Shown here: piece by piece, positions 23,193 through 31,381 of the stretch
Layout: each line of letters starts with the position of its first letter
Position numbering within the stretch: the first letter of the stretch is position 1
Source: Paraconexibacter algicola
Lineage (GTDB): Bacteria > Actinomycetota > Thermoleophilia > Solirubrobacterales > Solirubrobacteraceae
Assembly (NCBI RefSeq): GCF_003044185.1
Contig: NZ_PYYB01000003.1
Location: 372,001 to 436,000, forward strand
Direction: 5' to 3'
Length of the DNA stretch: 64,000 nt
Program-made: the position numbers and the translations under genes
The notes under the pieces: generated by a model
Told to the model about the DNA's origin: nothing
What the model saw: the letters and a program-made list of their open reading frames with translations, nothing else
Database searches by the model: none

Positions 23193-23609
23193 TCAGTGGT
23201 GGTAGGGCTCGCCCGCGAGGATCTTGTGGCCGCGGTAGAGCTGCTCGAGCAGCACGACCCGCGCGAGCTGGTGCGGCAGCGTCATCCGCCCGAGCGAGAA
23301 GCGGTGGTCGACCCGCGCGTCCTCCTCGAGGTCGGAGCCGAACGCGCCGCCGAGCACGAAGCAGAGGTCGCGGCCGCTCATCCGGCGCTGCTCGAGGAAG
23401 CGGCTGAAGCCGACGGAGTCGAACTCCTCGCCGCCGAGCGCCAGCAGGCTCACGAACGCGCGCTCGGGGATGCGACGGGCGACCTGCTCGTCCTCGCGGA
23501 CCTCGACGAGGTCCAGCCGCGCGTAGCGACCCAGGAGCTTCGTGTAGTGCGCGACGTCGTCCGCGTAGGGCGGCCGCAGGCGGCCGACGGACAGGACGGT
23601 GATGCGCAC
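23193..23609 (-). CDS. rlmH: 23S rRNA (pseudouridine1915-N3)-methyltransferase RlmH
   Basis: The 138-residue SPOUT methyltransferase begins MRITVLSVGRLRPPYADDVAHY. It contains the SAM-binding knot FVLGGAFGSDLE and the C-terminal LPHQLARVVLLEQLYRGHKI...PYHH, diagnostic for RlmH (YbeA). It methylates pseudouridine 1915 in helix 69 of 23S rRNA on assembled ribosomes. The upstream gene on the same strand is the M48 protease gene, 18 nt away. Confidence 0.95.
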   Translation of the reverse strand: MRITVLSVGRLRPPYADDVAHYTKLLGRYARLDLVEVREDEQVARRIPERAFVSLLALGGEEFDSVGFSRFLEQRRMSGRDLCFVLGGAFGSDLEEDARVDHRFSLGRMTLPHQLARVVLLEQLYRGHKILAGEPYHH

Positions 23610-23627
23610 GCCGCGATCGTAGTGCGG

Positions 23628-24881
23628 CTACGGGCGCTCGCGCGCGTACGTCTCGCCGATCCCGAGGCGCTCGCGCACCGGCGGGTGGGTGCCGAGGAGG
23701 AAGCGCACGATCCGCGGTCCGCCGTCGGGGTCGCTGACGTTGCGCAGCGCCAGCCGCCGCTCGAACGACAGGAACGGCCGGGGCGCGTCGGTCAGCTGCA
23801 GGGCGTAGCTGTCGGCGCGCGCCTCGACGCGACGGCTGAGCTGGTTGCTCACCCAGGTGATGCTCGTGGCCACGACGGCGAGCGACAGCGCGAGCGCCGG
23901 GAGCACCGCGACCGTCGCGGGCGCGGCCGACGTGGGGACCGGCGCGAGCTCGTCGGTCATCCGCCGCACCGCGAGCAGGCCCATCGGCGCGACGAGCAGG
24001 ACGAACAGGATCCCGCGCGGCACGTCGTGGTGGTGCACGTGGGCGAGCTCGTGCGCGACGACGAGGCGCACCTCGTCCCGCGTGAAGCGGCGCAGCAGCG
24101 TGTCGTACAGCACGACCCGCTTGGTGTGCCCGAGCCCGGTGACGTACGCGTTGGCCGCGGTCGTCCGCTTGCTCGCGTCGACCACCAGGACGTCCCCGAC
24201 GTCGACGTCGGCGCGCCGCGCGAGCTCGAGCACGTCGTCGCGGGTCGGGCCGGCGGGCAGCGTCCGGAAGTCGTTGAAGAGCGGATCGACCACGGCGGGA
24301 CCGGCGAAGGTGTAGCCGGCCGCCGCCAGGACGACGCCGACCGTCCCGGCCAGCCACCAGGCCCGCGGCAGGCGGCGCATCAGCGCGACCGCGACGACGG
24401 CCCCGAACGCGGCGAACGCCGCGGTGATCGCGGTCGACAGCAGCACGTCCTGCGCCCAGCCCGGCCACGAGCGCGTCACGAGCCCGACGTCGATCGCGCG
24501 CTCCCGGCCGATCGCCGACACCGGCAGCGTCACGAGCCGCAGCGCCACCGCCAGCAGGGCGCCGCCGACCGCGGCGGCCCGCAGCGGACCGGTGGGCAGC
24601 CGCGGCAGCACGACGCGCGCCACCCACGCCGAGCGCCGGGCGAGCACGACCAGCAGGACCCCCTGGAGCGCGAGCGCGAGCAGCCCGAGCAGCTGCTGCG
24701 GGCCGCGGAAGTCCTGCGCCCGGTCGAGCTGCGCCGCGCTGAAGTACGATCCCAGCTGCACCGGATCGGGATCGATCACCCCGTCGCGCGGCCACAGCAG
24801 GAGCACCGCGGCCTGCGCCACCACGACGGCGGCCAGGACCGCGAGCGGAAAGCGGGCGCGTCCCCGGAGCATCAGGATCAC
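23628..24881 (-). CDS. M48-family membrane zinc metalloprotease (Ste24/HtpX type)
   Basis: GTG at 24881 or ATG at 24872 begins a 414-417 residue protein. It has N-terminal membrane spans (LAVLAAVVVAQAAVLLLW, GLLALALQGVLLVVLA and others) and VVAHELAHVHHHDV near residue 277. HELAH is the HExxH zinc site. ADSYALQL further on supplies the third (Glu/Asp) ligand region, and GTHPPVRERLGIG matches the M48 C-terminal signature. The length and layout resemble Ste24 more than the shorter HtpX. Such proteases act in membrane protein quality control. The start lies 8 nt from a divergent gene. Confidence 0.88.
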   Translation of the reverse strand: MILMLRGRARFPLAVLAAVVVAQAAVLLLWPRDGVIDPDPVQLGSYFSAAQLDRAQDFRGPQQLLGLLALALQGVLLVVLARRSAWVARVVLPRLPTGPLRAAAVGGALLAVALRLVTLPVSAIGRERAIDVGLVTRSWPGWAQDVLLSTAITAAFAAFGAVVAVALMRRLPRAWWLAGTVGVVLAAAGYTFAGPAVVDPLFNDFRTLPAGPTRDDVLELARRADVDVGDVLVVDASKRTTAANAYVTGLGHTKRVVLYDTLLRRFTRDEVRLVVAHELAHVHHHDVPRGILFVLLVAPMGLLAVRRMTDELAPVPTSAAPATVAVLPALALSLAVVATSITWVSNQLSRRVEARADSYALQLTDAPRPFLSFERRLALRNVSDPDGGPRIVRFLLGTHPPVRERLGIGETYARERP

Positions 24882-24889
24882 TGTCGCAG

Positions 24890-25621
24890 ATGCACGTCGC
24901 CGTCCTGTCCGACATCCACGGAAACCGTCACGCCCTCGAGGCGGTGCTCGCCGCGGTCGCCGACGGTCCCGCCCAGGAGGTCTGGTGCCTGGGCGACGTC
25001 GTCGGCTACGGCGCCGACCCGGACGCCTGCTGCGCGCTCGTCGCCGAGCACGCCCGGATCGCGCTCGCCGGCAACCACGACCTCGCGGTGACCGGGGAGA
25101 TCGCCACCGACGACTTCGCGCGCGGCGCGGGCATCGCGGCGGAGTGGACGCGCGAGGTCCTCGCCGCCGAGCACCTGGAGTGGCTGCGGACCCTGTCGGC
25201 GGCCGGACAGCGCGGCGGCGTCGGGCTCTACCACGGCAGCCCGCGCGATCCGGTCTGGGAGTACGTCCTCTCGACCCTGCTGGCGGAGATGTGCCTCGAC
25301 GCCCAGGCCGAGCGCGTGGCGCTCATCGGCCACTCCCACGTCGCCCTCGCCTTCCACCGCGCCGAGGGCGAGCCGGCGACGGGCGCATCACGCAAGGCCG
25401 GCGAGGAGGTCGACCTGACGACCGGCGAGTGGCTGCTGAACCCCGGCTCGGTCGGCCAGCCGCGCGACGGCGACCCGCGGGCTGCCTGGCTGCTGCTCGA
25501 CCTCGAGGGCGCACGCGCCACGTGGCAGCGGACCACCTACGACATCGAGGGTGCGCAGGCGGCGATCAGGGCCGCCCGGCTGCCGCACTCCCTCGCCGAC
25601 CGCCTCCAGTACGGTCAGTGA
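24890..25621 (+). CDS. Calcineurin-like metallophosphoesterase (YfcE/MJ0936 type)
   Basis: The 243-residue product shows the complete metallophosphoesterase metal-site series: SDIHGN (residues 7-12), GDVVGYGADP, GNHDLAV, HGSPRDP and GHSHVA. This matches the small cytoplasmic phosphodiesterase branch. Substrate is not predictable. It overlaps the lipoprotein gene by 4 nt, and that gene overlaps a Ser/Thr kinase by 4 nt, so the three are translationally coupled. Its start codon is only 8 nt from the divergent M48 start, so each promoter must lie within the other's coding region or be leaderless. Confidence 0.9.
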   Translation: MHVAVLSDIHGNRHALEAVLAAVADGPAQEVWCLGDVVGYGADPDACCALVAEHARIALAGNHDLAVTGEIATDDFARGAGIAAEWTREVLAAEHLEWLRTLSAAGQRGGVGLYHGSPRDPVWEYVLSTLLAEMCLDAQAERVALIGHSHVALAFHRAEGEPATGASRKAGEEVDLTTGEWLLNPGSVGQPRDGDPRAAWLLLDLEGARATWQRTTYDIEGAQAAIRAARLPHSLADRLQYGQ

Positions 25622-26160
25622 CCTTGCCCCGTCTCCACCACGCCCTCATCGCCCTGCTCGCCGGACTCGGCCTCGCCCTCGCCGTCGCGGCGTGCGGCTC
25701 GGAGGACCGCAGCGGCCTGCTGCCCTCCTCCGACGCCCAGACCCTGCTCGACGAGCTCGAGTCGATCCGCGCGAAGGTCGACGACGGCTCGTGCCGCGCG
25801 CTCGGCAGCGACCTCGCGCAGCTGCGCGGCGCGGTCGTGAACCTGCCCGAGAGCGTCGCGCCGGAGCTGCGCCGCCGGCTCGACGAGGGCGTCGCGAACC
25901 TCGCGGACATCGCTCCCGACGAGTGCCGCGGGCAGACGGTGACGACGCAGGAGCCGCAGGAGACGCCGACGCCCGACACGCAGACGCAGACCCAGACGCA
26001 GACGATCGAGACCACGACGACGCCGGAGCCGACCGCGACGCCCACCGCGACGCCGACGCCGACGCCCGCGCCCGACACGGGCGGGGTCGAGCCGACCGAG
26101 CCGCAGGCGACGCCGACCCCCGATCCCGGCGGCGCCGGGGCCGACGAGGTGATCCCGTGA
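25618..26160 (+). CDS. Lipoprotein with Thr/Pro-rich tail
   Basis: The GTG overlaps the upstream stop. The 180-residue product has a lipoprotein signal (LAGLGLALAVAACGSED, lipid-attachment Cys near 25). A short helical domain follows with two further Cys (DDGSCRALGSDLAQLRGAV, IAPDECRGQ). From about residue 110 to the end it is low-complexity TPT/TQT sequence. Such tails in actinobacteria span the cell wall and may be O-glycosylated. The gene lies between a phosphoesterase and a transmembrane Ser/Thr kinase in one operon, so it may be a surface partner of the kinase. No enzymatic motif. Confidence 0.7.
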   Translation: MTLPRLHHALIALLAGLGLALAVAACGSEDRSGLLPSSDAQTLLDELESIRAKVDDGSCRALGSDLAQLRGAVVNLPESVAPELRRRLDEGVANLADIAPDECRGQTVTTQEPQETPTPDTQTQTQTQTIETTTTPEPTATPTATPTPTPAPDTGGVEPTEPQATPTPDPGGAGADEVIP

Positions 26161-27383
26161 GCACCGTCCTGGCCGGCCGCTACGAGCTCGGCGACCGTCT
26201 CGGCGTCGGCGGCATGTCGACCGTCGTCACCGCGTTCGACCGGCGCCTGGAGCGCGACGTCGCCGTGAAGCTCCTCGCCGAGCACCTCGCCGACGACGCG
26301 CAGTTCGTGTCCCGCTTCCGCCGCGAGGCGCTCGCCGCCGCTCGGCTCGTGCACCCGAACATCGTGCAGGTGTTCGACTTCGGCCTCGACGAGGCCAGCG
26401 GCCGCCACTACATCGTCATGGAGCGCGTCTCGGGCCGCTCCGGCGCCGAGATCCTGCGCGAGCGCGGCCGGCTGCCCGTCGGCGAGGCGCTCGACCTCGT
26501 GACGCAGGCCTGCCGCGGGCTCGACTACGCACACCGCGGCGGCGTGGTCCACCGCGACGTGAAGCCCGGCAACCTACTGCGCTCCGACGACGGGGTCGTC
26601 AAGCTCGCCGACTTCGGCATCGCCGCCGTCACCGACGAGTCCTCGATCACGCAGGTCGGCTCGGTGCTCGGCACCGCGTCCTACCTCGCGCCCGAGCAGG
26701 CCACCGGCGAGGAGGCGGGCCCGCGCGCCGACCTCTACGCGCTCGGCGTCGTCACCTACCAGCTGCTGTCCGGGCGGCTCCCCTACGAGGCGGCGTCGCT
26801 GACCGAGCTCGCGCTCAAGCAGCAGCGCGAGGCCCCGGCGTTCCTGCACGAGCTCGTCCCCGAGGTGCCCGAGGCGCTGTCGCTCGCCGTCGACCGGGCG
26901 CTCGCGCTCGACCCGCGTGCCCGCTACGAGAGCGCGGAGACGATGAGCACCGCGCTGCGCGAGGGCGCTCGCGGCATCGCGCCCGAGGAGGCCGCGACGA
27001 CGGTCGGCGAGCCGCCGACCACGATCGGTGGCCCCGCCACCGGGGCCACGCGCGTCGCGTCCCCCGCCCCCACGCCCGGGCCGACCACCGGCGTCCAGGC
27101 CCGCCAGCCGCGGCCGCCGCGGCCGGGGGCCGCGGTCCCCGGCCCCGCTCCGAGCGCCGCGCCCGCCCCGCGTCGCGGCGAGCGGCCCGCCCGCCGTCCC
27201 GGCGGCGCCCGGCGCACCTTCGGGATGCTGCTGGCGCTCGTGCTCGTCGTCGCCGGACTCGGCGTCGCGTACGTCGCCACGCAGGACTCCGGCAGCGCGG
27301 TCGAGCTGCGCGACGTGGTCTACGACCAGGTCGACAAGGCCGTCGACGAGCTCACGAAGCTCGTCGAGCAGAACACCCGCTGA
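26157..27383 (+). CDS. Transmembrane Ser/Thr protein kinase (PknB-like, no PASTA)
   Basis: The GTG overlaps the preceding stop; 408 residues. Hanks-type kinase elements are complete: GVGGMSTVV (P-loop), VAVKLL (Lys), HRDVKPGN (catalytic loop), DFGIA and APEQATGEE (activation/APE region). After the kinase domain comes a Thr/Pro-rich linker with several TT and TxxG sites that could be autophosphorylated. A single membrane helix follows (MLLALVLVVAGLGVAYVAT), then only about 40 extracytoplasmic residues, with no PASTA or other sensor domain. Signal input may come from the lipoprotein encoded just upstream. Confidence 0.92.
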   Translation: MSTVLAGRYELGDRLGVGGMSTVVTAFDRRLERDVAVKLLAEHLADDAQFVSRFRREALAAARLVHPNIVQVFDFGLDEASGRHYIVMERVSGRSGAEILRERGRLPVGEALDLVTQACRGLDYAHRGGVVHRDVKPGNLLRSDDGVVKLADFGIAAVTDESSITQVGSVLGTASYLAPEQATGEEAGPRADLYALGVVTYQLLSGRLPYEAASLTELALKQQREAPAFLHELVPEVPEALSLAVDRALALDPRARYESAETMSTALREGARGIAPEEAATTVGEPPTTIGGPATGATRVASPAPTPGPTTGVQARQPRPPRPGAAVPGPAPSAAPAPRRGERPARRPGGARRTFGMLLALVLVVAGLGVAYVATQDSGSAVELRDVVYDQVDKAVDELTKLVEQNTR

Positions 27384-27392
27384 GCGCGCGGA

Positions 27393-27398
27393 TAGGGT
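27393..27398 (+). promoter_or_regulatory. -10 hexamer TAGGGT, probable leaderless promoter
   Basis: TAGGGT ends 8 nt before the ATG at 27407. No Shine-Dalgarno lies between, so the following gene is probably leaderless and transcribed separately from the kinase operon. Confidence 0.45.
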
Positions 27399-27406
27399 CC
27401 CGGGAC

Positions 27407-28222
27407 ATGCCCGTGATCCACCACCTGAACTGCGGCACGATGTGCCCGCACGCGGGGACCGCCCTGGGGCTGGTCGACCGCGACGCCGGCCACCTCGTCG
27501 CCCGCTGCCTGCTGATCGAGGCCGCCGACGGCCTCGTCCTGATCGACACGGGCTACGGCACCGGGGACGTCGCGACGCCGTCGCGCCTGGGGCCGGCGCG
27601 GTTCCTGCTCGGCGCCCGGCTCGCCCACGAGGAGACGGCCGTCGCGCAGGTGCGGGCGCTCGGCCACGACCCGGCGGACGTCCGCGACGTGCTCGTCACC
27701 CATCTCGACCTCGACCACGCGGGCGGTCTCGGGGACTTCCCCAACGCGACCGTGCACCTGCACCGCCGCGAGCACGAGTTCCTGCGCGGCGGCTCGGCGA
27801 AGGCCAAGCTCCGCTACCGCCCCGGCCAGCTCGCGCACGGGCCGCGGTACCAGACCCACGAGGTCACCGGCGAGGCCTGGTTCGGCCTCGAGCGCGTGCG
27901 GCTGCTCGAGGGCCTCGACGTGGAGATCGCGATGATCCCGCTGCACGGCCACACCCCCGGCCACACCGGCTACGCGGTGAACACGGGCGACGGCTGGCTG
28001 CTGCACGCCGGCGACACGTACCTGCGCCGCGAGGAGATCGAGGGTGGCCCGGTCCCGCGCGCGCTGCGGATCTACCATCAGGGCAACTCGATCGCCGAGA
28101 AGGACCGGCGCGCGAACGTCGAGCGGCTCACGGAGCTGCGCGCCCGCCACGGCGAGGAGGTCACCGTGTTCTGCTCGCACGACGCGACCGAGCTCGCGCG
28201 CGACCGCGCCGCGGGCGCGTAG
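27407..28222 (+). CDS. Metallo-beta-lactamase-fold hydrolase (N-acyl homoserine lactonase-like)
   Basis: The 271-residue product carries THLDLDHAGGL near residue 98-108, the HxDxDH zinc motif form found in the AiiA-type lactonase branch. IPLHGHTPGHTGY supplies the next His and LLHAGDTYL the bridging Asp. FCSHDATEL gives the last His. AiiA-like enzymes open homoserine lactone rings, but close relatives hydrolyse other esters and lactones. No quorum-sensing genes are nearby, so the natural substrate is open. A leaderless promoter precedes it. Confidence 0.8.
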   Translation: MPVIHHLNCGTMCPHAGTALGLVDRDAGHLVARCLLIEAADGLVLIDTGYGTGDVATPSRLGPARFLLGARLAHEETAVAQVRALGHDPADVRDVLVTHLDLDHAGGLGDFPNATVHLHRREHEFLRGGSAKAKLRYRPGQLAHGPRYQTHEVTGEAWFGLERVRLLEGLDVEIAMIPLHGHTPGHTGYAVNTGDGWLLHAGDTYLRREEIEGGPVPRALRIYHQGNSIAEKDRRANVERLTELRARHGEEVTVFCSHDATELARDRAAGA

Positions 28223-28235
28223 CGGGTCAGCCCGC
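28222..28235. terminator. Short hairpin overlapping two convergent stop codons
   Basis: GCGGG (28222-28226) pairs with CCCGC (28231-28235) around TCAG. The stem covers the last base of the lactonase-like stop and the loop covers the EamA gene's stop. It is only 5 bp long and has no T-tract, so it is a weak candidate. Confidence 0.25.
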
Positions 28236-29069
28236 GCTGACGAGCACGACGCCCGCGAGCGCCACGGCGATCCCGACCGCCTGGGCGCGCGCGACGCGCT
28301 CGTGCAGGACGAGCGCGGCGAGCACCACGGTCATCACCGGATACAGCGAGCCGAGGACGGCGGCGACGGCGTCGCTGCCGCGCTCGGTCGCGACGCCGAA
28401 GAGCCCGTTGGCGCTCGTGTCGAAGACGCCTGCGACGAGCAGCAGCCGCAGGTCGGCGCGTCCCGCACGCAGCGGCGGACGCACGACGAGCAGCGCGACG
28501 AGGACGACGACCGCGCTCGCGGCGCGGGCGGCGGTCACCGCGGTCCAGGCGCTCGAGCCGTCCAGCTCGGCGGCGTGCTGCAGCAGCGTGAGCAGCAGTC
28601 CGATCAGCACGGCGGAGGCTGCCGCGAGCCCGAGCGCCCGGCGGTCCAGCGCCGGCGCGTCCGCGGCGGCGGGCTCGCGGGCGACCAGCGCGGCGCCGCC
28701 GAGCGCGAGCGCGAAGCCGGCCAGCACGATCGCCGACGGGCTCTCCCCGCCCGCGATCGCCACGCCGGCCGGGATGACCGCGCCGCAGGCCGCCAGCGGC
28801 GCGACGAGGCTCATCGCCCCGGCGGCGAGCGCGGCGTAGAAGGTGCCGATGGCGAGCGCCCCGACGCAGCCGGCGACGAGCCCCCAGAGCACGCCCTCGG
28901 TGCTCGCCTGCGGCTGGGCGACCACGAACACCGCGGTCGCGAAGACGACCCCGGCGAGCTGCACGCAGCCGACCACCAGGAGCGTCGGGAGGCGCCGCGC
29001 GCCGCGCCCGCCGAGGAAGTCCGCGATCCCCCACAGCGCGGACGACAGCAGCGCGAGCGCGACGGTCAC
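28227..29069 (-). CDS. EamA/DMT-family transporter
   Basis: The GTG at 29069 overlaps the tgt stop (GTGA), giving 280 residues made of ten membrane helices in two similar halves. Typical segments are LLSSALWGIADFLGGRGARR and LVAPLAACGAVIPAGVAIAGGE in the first half and GSLYPVMTVVLAALVLHERV in the second. The late LYPVxTVxLAxLxLxExV pattern is the EamA signature. Drug/metabolite transporters export small molecules or amino acids; substrate unknown. Coupling to tgt could mean transport of a nucleobase-like compound, which is speculative. Confidence 0.8.
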   Translation of the reverse strand: MTVALALLSSALWGIADFLGGRGARRLPTLLVVGCVQLAGVVFATAVFVVAQPQASTEGVLWGLVAGCVGALAIGTFYAALAAGAMSLVAPLAACGAVIPAGVAIAGGESPSAIVLAGFALALGGAALVAREPAAADAPALDRRALGLAAASAVLIGLLLTLLQHAAELDGSSAWTAVTAARAASAVVVLVALLVVRPPLRAGRADLRLLLVAGVFDTSANGLFGVATERGSDAVAAVLGSLYPVMTVVLAALVLHERVARAQAVGIAVALAGVVLVSAG

Positions 29070-30256
29070 GGCAGCTCGCCGGCGCGCAGGGCGGCCGCGG
29101 TGGCGGCGAGCGTGCCCTCGGCGATCGCTGCGCGCAGCCGCTGCATCAGCCGCGACAGATAGGCGAGGTTGTGCAGCGTCAGCAACCGCTGACCGGTCAG
29201 CTCGCGGGCGTGCACGAGGTAGCGCAGGTAGCCGCGCGTGTAGCCGAGCGCGCACGCCGGGCACGGGCAGCCCTCCAGCAGCGGCTCGTCGGAGTCCTTG
29301 AAGCGGCCCGCGGTCAGGTCGACGCGCCAGCGCCGCTCGGGGTCGTTCACGACGGCGACGCCGTGGCGGCCCAGCCGGGTCGGCATCGCGCAGTCGAACG
29401 TGTCGATGCCGAGCTCGACGCCGCGGATCAGGTCGTCGACCTCGCCGATGCCGAGCAGGTGGCGGGGGCGCGGGTCGTCGGCGATCGCCGCGGTGGCCCA
29501 CGAGACGACCTCGTACATCTGGGGCTTGTCGGCGCCGAGCGAGCCGCCGATCGCGATCCCGTCGACGGGCCGCGACGCGACCGCCTGCGTGCTCTCGACC
29601 CGCAGGTCCTCGTGGACGCCGCCCTGCGAGATGCCGTAGACGAGCTGCCCCTCGGGGCCGCGGGCGTCGTGCCAGGCCAGGCAGCGGTCGAGCCAGCGGT
29701 GCGTGCGCTCGGTCGAGCGCTGCGTGTACTCGCGGGTGACGTTGAACGGGGTGCACTCGTCGAACACGAGCGCGATGTCGCTGCCGAGCGCCCCCTGGAT
29801 CTCCATCGAGGTCTCCGGCCCCATGAACAGGGTCTCGCCGTTGAGGTAGGAGCGGAAGGCGACCCCGTCCTCCTCGATCGCGAGGATCTTGCCCATCCGC
29901 TCCTGGCCCATCGGCGCGCGGCCCTTGACCTCGTCGGCGACGGTGCCGTGCCCCATCGAGAAGACCTGGAAGCCCCCCGAGTCGGTGATGATCGGGGCAC
30001 GCCAGCCCATGAACTCGTGCAGGCCGCGGAAGCGGCGGATGCGCTCGTGGCCCGGGTCGAGGAACAGGTGGAACGTGTTCCCCAGGACCATGTCGTAGCC
30101 GAGCTCGGCGACCTCGTGCGGGAGCAGGCTCTTGACGGTCGCCTTGGTGGCGAGCGGGACGAACGCGGGTGTCCGGATCTCGCCGTGCGGGGTGCGCAGG
30201 ACCCCGGCCCGCGCGAGCGTTCCGGGGTCCCGGTGCTGGATCTCGAGGGCGCTCAT
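29066..30256 (-). CDS. tgt: tRNA-guanine transglycosylase
   Basis: The 396-residue TIM-barrel enzyme has ITDSGGFQVFSMG (first catalytic Asp), YGISQGGVHEDLR, GGSLGADKP, FDCAMPTRLGRHG (nucleophile Asp) and the zinc site GCPCPACALGY with a later His (LLTLHNLAYL). It swaps guanine 34 of GUN-anticodon tRNAs for queuine or preQ1. No preQ1 synthesis genes (queC/D/E/F) are nearby, so the base may be made elsewhere or salvaged. It is translationally coupled to an EamA transporter. Confidence 0.94.
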   Translation of the reverse strand: MSALEIQHRDPGTLARAGVLRTPHGEIRTPAFVPLATKATVKSLLPHEVAELGYDMVLGNTFHLFLDPGHERIRRFRGLHEFMGWRAPIITDSGGFQVFSMGHGTVADEVKGRAPMGQERMGKILAIEEDGVAFRSYLNGETLFMGPETSMEIQGALGSDIALVFDECTPFNVTREYTQRSTERTHRWLDRCLAWHDARGPEGQLVYGISQGGVHEDLRVESTQAVASRPVDGIAIGGSLGADKPQMYEVVSWATAAIADDPRPRHLLGIGEVDDLIRGVELGIDTFDCAMPTRLGRHGVAVVNDPERRWRVDLTAGRFKDSDEPLLEGCPCPACALGYTRGYLRYLVHARELTGQRLLTLHNLAYLSRLMQRLRAAIAEGTLAATAAALRAGELP

Positions 30257-30282
30257 CGCGCCCGGAGCTTACGGACCGGCGG

Positions 30283-30693
30283 TCAGGCGGCGGCGCCCGC
30301 GCTGATCTCGACCCGGCGCGGCTTGGCGGCGACGGGCTTCGGGACGCTCACCGTCAGGACGCCGTGCTCCATGTGGGCGGTGACCGCGTCGGCGTCGATG
30401 CCGTCGGGGAGCGTGAGGCTGCGGCGGAAGCCGCCGCCGGCCCGCTCGACGCGGACGGCGCGGGCGTTCTCGCCGCTCACGGTGGCCGTCCGCTCGCCGC
30501 TGATGGTGAGAACGCGGTCCTCGATCTCGATCGTGACGTCGTCGCGGCCGAGGCCGGGCAGGTCGAGGCGGACGAGGTAGTGCTCGGGGGCCTCGACGAG
30601 GTCCATCGGCGGGACCCAGCGCCGCACGGAGGCGGTCGGGTAGCTGGGGCCGGTGAGGAGGGTCGAGAGCGGGCTCCAGTGCACAAGGGTCAT
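30283..30693 (-). CDS. Hsp20 small heat-shock protein
   Basis: The ATG at 30693 is preceded by AGGAGA. The 136-residue product contains an alpha-crystallin domain at about 35-125: YLVRLDLPGLGRDDVTIEIE, VLTISGERTA, FRRSLTLPDGID and HGVLTVSVPKP. These are the conserved A-x-x-x-n-G-v-L core elements. Small heat-shock proteins hold unfolding clients for refolding by Hsp70. A well-spaced TTGACA/CATACT promoter lies upstream, flanked by GACTGAGA repeats that may bind a heat-shock regulator. Confidence 0.9.
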   Translation of the reverse strand: MTLVHWSPLSTLLTGPSYPTASVRRWVPPMDLVEAPEHYLVRLDLPGLGRDDVTIEIEDRVLTISGERTATVSGENARAVRVERAGGGFRRSLTLPDGIDADAVTAHMEHGVLTVSVPKPVAAKPRRVEISAGAAA

Positions 30694-30733
30694 GTCAGGT
30701 CTCCTGGGAAGTCGCGGGACTGCTCGTGACCCG

Positions 30734-30762
30734 AGTATGAAATCTCAGTCCGAGGTTGTCAA
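30734..30762 (-). promoter_or_regulatory. hsp20 promoter with repeated GACTGAGA elements
   Basis: On the reverse strand a perfect TTGACA (-35, at 30757-30762) is followed after 17 nt by CATACT (-10, at 30734-30739). GACTGAGA occurs twice in direct orientation, 22 bp apart, once just upstream of the -35 and once within the spacer. An inverted copy lies further upstream, forming CTCAGTC-N5-GACTGAG at 30766-30784. The sequence differs from the HAIR and CIRCE heat-shock operators. Confidence 0.6.
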
Positions 30763-30766
30763 GTTC

Positions 30767-31267
30767 TCAGTCTGGTGGACTGAGATCTTCACGCGCTGGC
30801 ACGCTCACGTCCCCGTCGGCGGGCACGATCCGCGCCCACAGGCCGGCGAGCAGCTCCTGCTCGGCCGGGGTGAAGCGCTCGAGGAACAGCGCCCGCACCC
30901 CGGCGAGGTGCGTGCGCCGCGCCGCGGCGACCCGCTCGACCCCGAGGTCGGTCAGGACCGCGTAGGCGCCGCGGGCGTCGTCCCCGCACGCCTCGCGCAC
31001 GAGCAGGCCCTCCCGCGCGAGACGGTCGACGAGCCGCGTGAGCCCGCTGCGGCTGAGGATGACCGCGCACGCGAGGTCGCTCATCCGCATCCGCCGGTCG
31101 GGGGCGTCATGGAGGTTCATCAGGACCTCGTAGGACGTGAGCGGCAGACCGTGGTCGCGCTCGAGCTGCGTCCCGAGCGCCTTCGTTAGCGCCGCGTGCG
31201 CGCGCAGCATGCCGCGCCAGGCCCCGAGCTCCCGGGGGCTCAGCGCATCGATCGAGGTTGTGGCCAT
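30767..31267 (-). CDS. MarR-family transcriptional regulator
   Basis: The start at 31267 is chosen because AAGGAG lies 6-11 nt upstream; a longer frame from 31312 would overlap an operator. The 166-residue protein has the winged helix of MarR: PLTSYEVLMNLHDAPDRRMR, MSDLACAVILSRSGLTRLVD (recognition helix), LAREGLLVREACGDDARGAY (wing). The divergent operon encodes a WrbA-like quinone reductase, a ring-cleaving dioxygenase-like protein and an MhqD-like hydrolase, as in the Bacillus MhqR regulon. Three 12-bp palindromes lie in between, so it probably represses both sides and responds to quinones. Confidence 0.88.
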   Translation of the reverse strand: MATTSIDALSPRELGAWRGMLRAHAALTKALGTQLERDHGLPLTSYEVLMNLHDAPDRRMRMSDLACAVILSRSGLTRLVDRLAREGLLVREACGDDARGAYAVLTDLGVERVAAARRTHLAGVRALFLERFTPAEQELLAGLWARIVPADGDVSVPAREDLSPPD

Positions 31268-31300
31268 GACCTGCTCCTTGGACCGCGGTTTGAGAATCCC

Positions 31301-31312
31301 TTGCGCGCGCAA
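31301..31312. promoter_or_regulatory. Palindromic operator 1, TTGCGCGCGCAA
   Basis: A perfect 12-bp palindrome 34 nt upstream of the marR start codon. A possible marR -10 (TACGGT on the reverse strand, 31318-31323) would put the transcription start at or beside this site, fitting autorepression. Confidence 0.65.
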
Positions 31313-31352
31313 TCACAACCGTACCAGCGGCTCCAGCGCCACCGGGGCCGAT

Positions 31353-31381
31353 TTGCTTGCACGTGCAACTTCATGTATCGT
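31353..31381 (+). promoter_or_regulatory. Promoter of the quinone-detoxification operon
   Basis: TTGCTT (31353-31358) and TATCGT (31376-31381) are separated by exactly 17 nt. Operator 2 begins inside the -35 box. Operator 3 begins at the last base of the -10 box and covers the expected start of transcription, a layout suited to repression. Confidence 0.6.
31357..31368. promoter_or_regulatory. Palindromic operator 2, TTGCACGTGCAA
   Basis: Perfect 12-bp palindrome overlapping the -35 box of the wrbA-like gene. It shares the TTGCRCRYGCAA pattern with operators 1 and 3. Confidence 0.7.
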
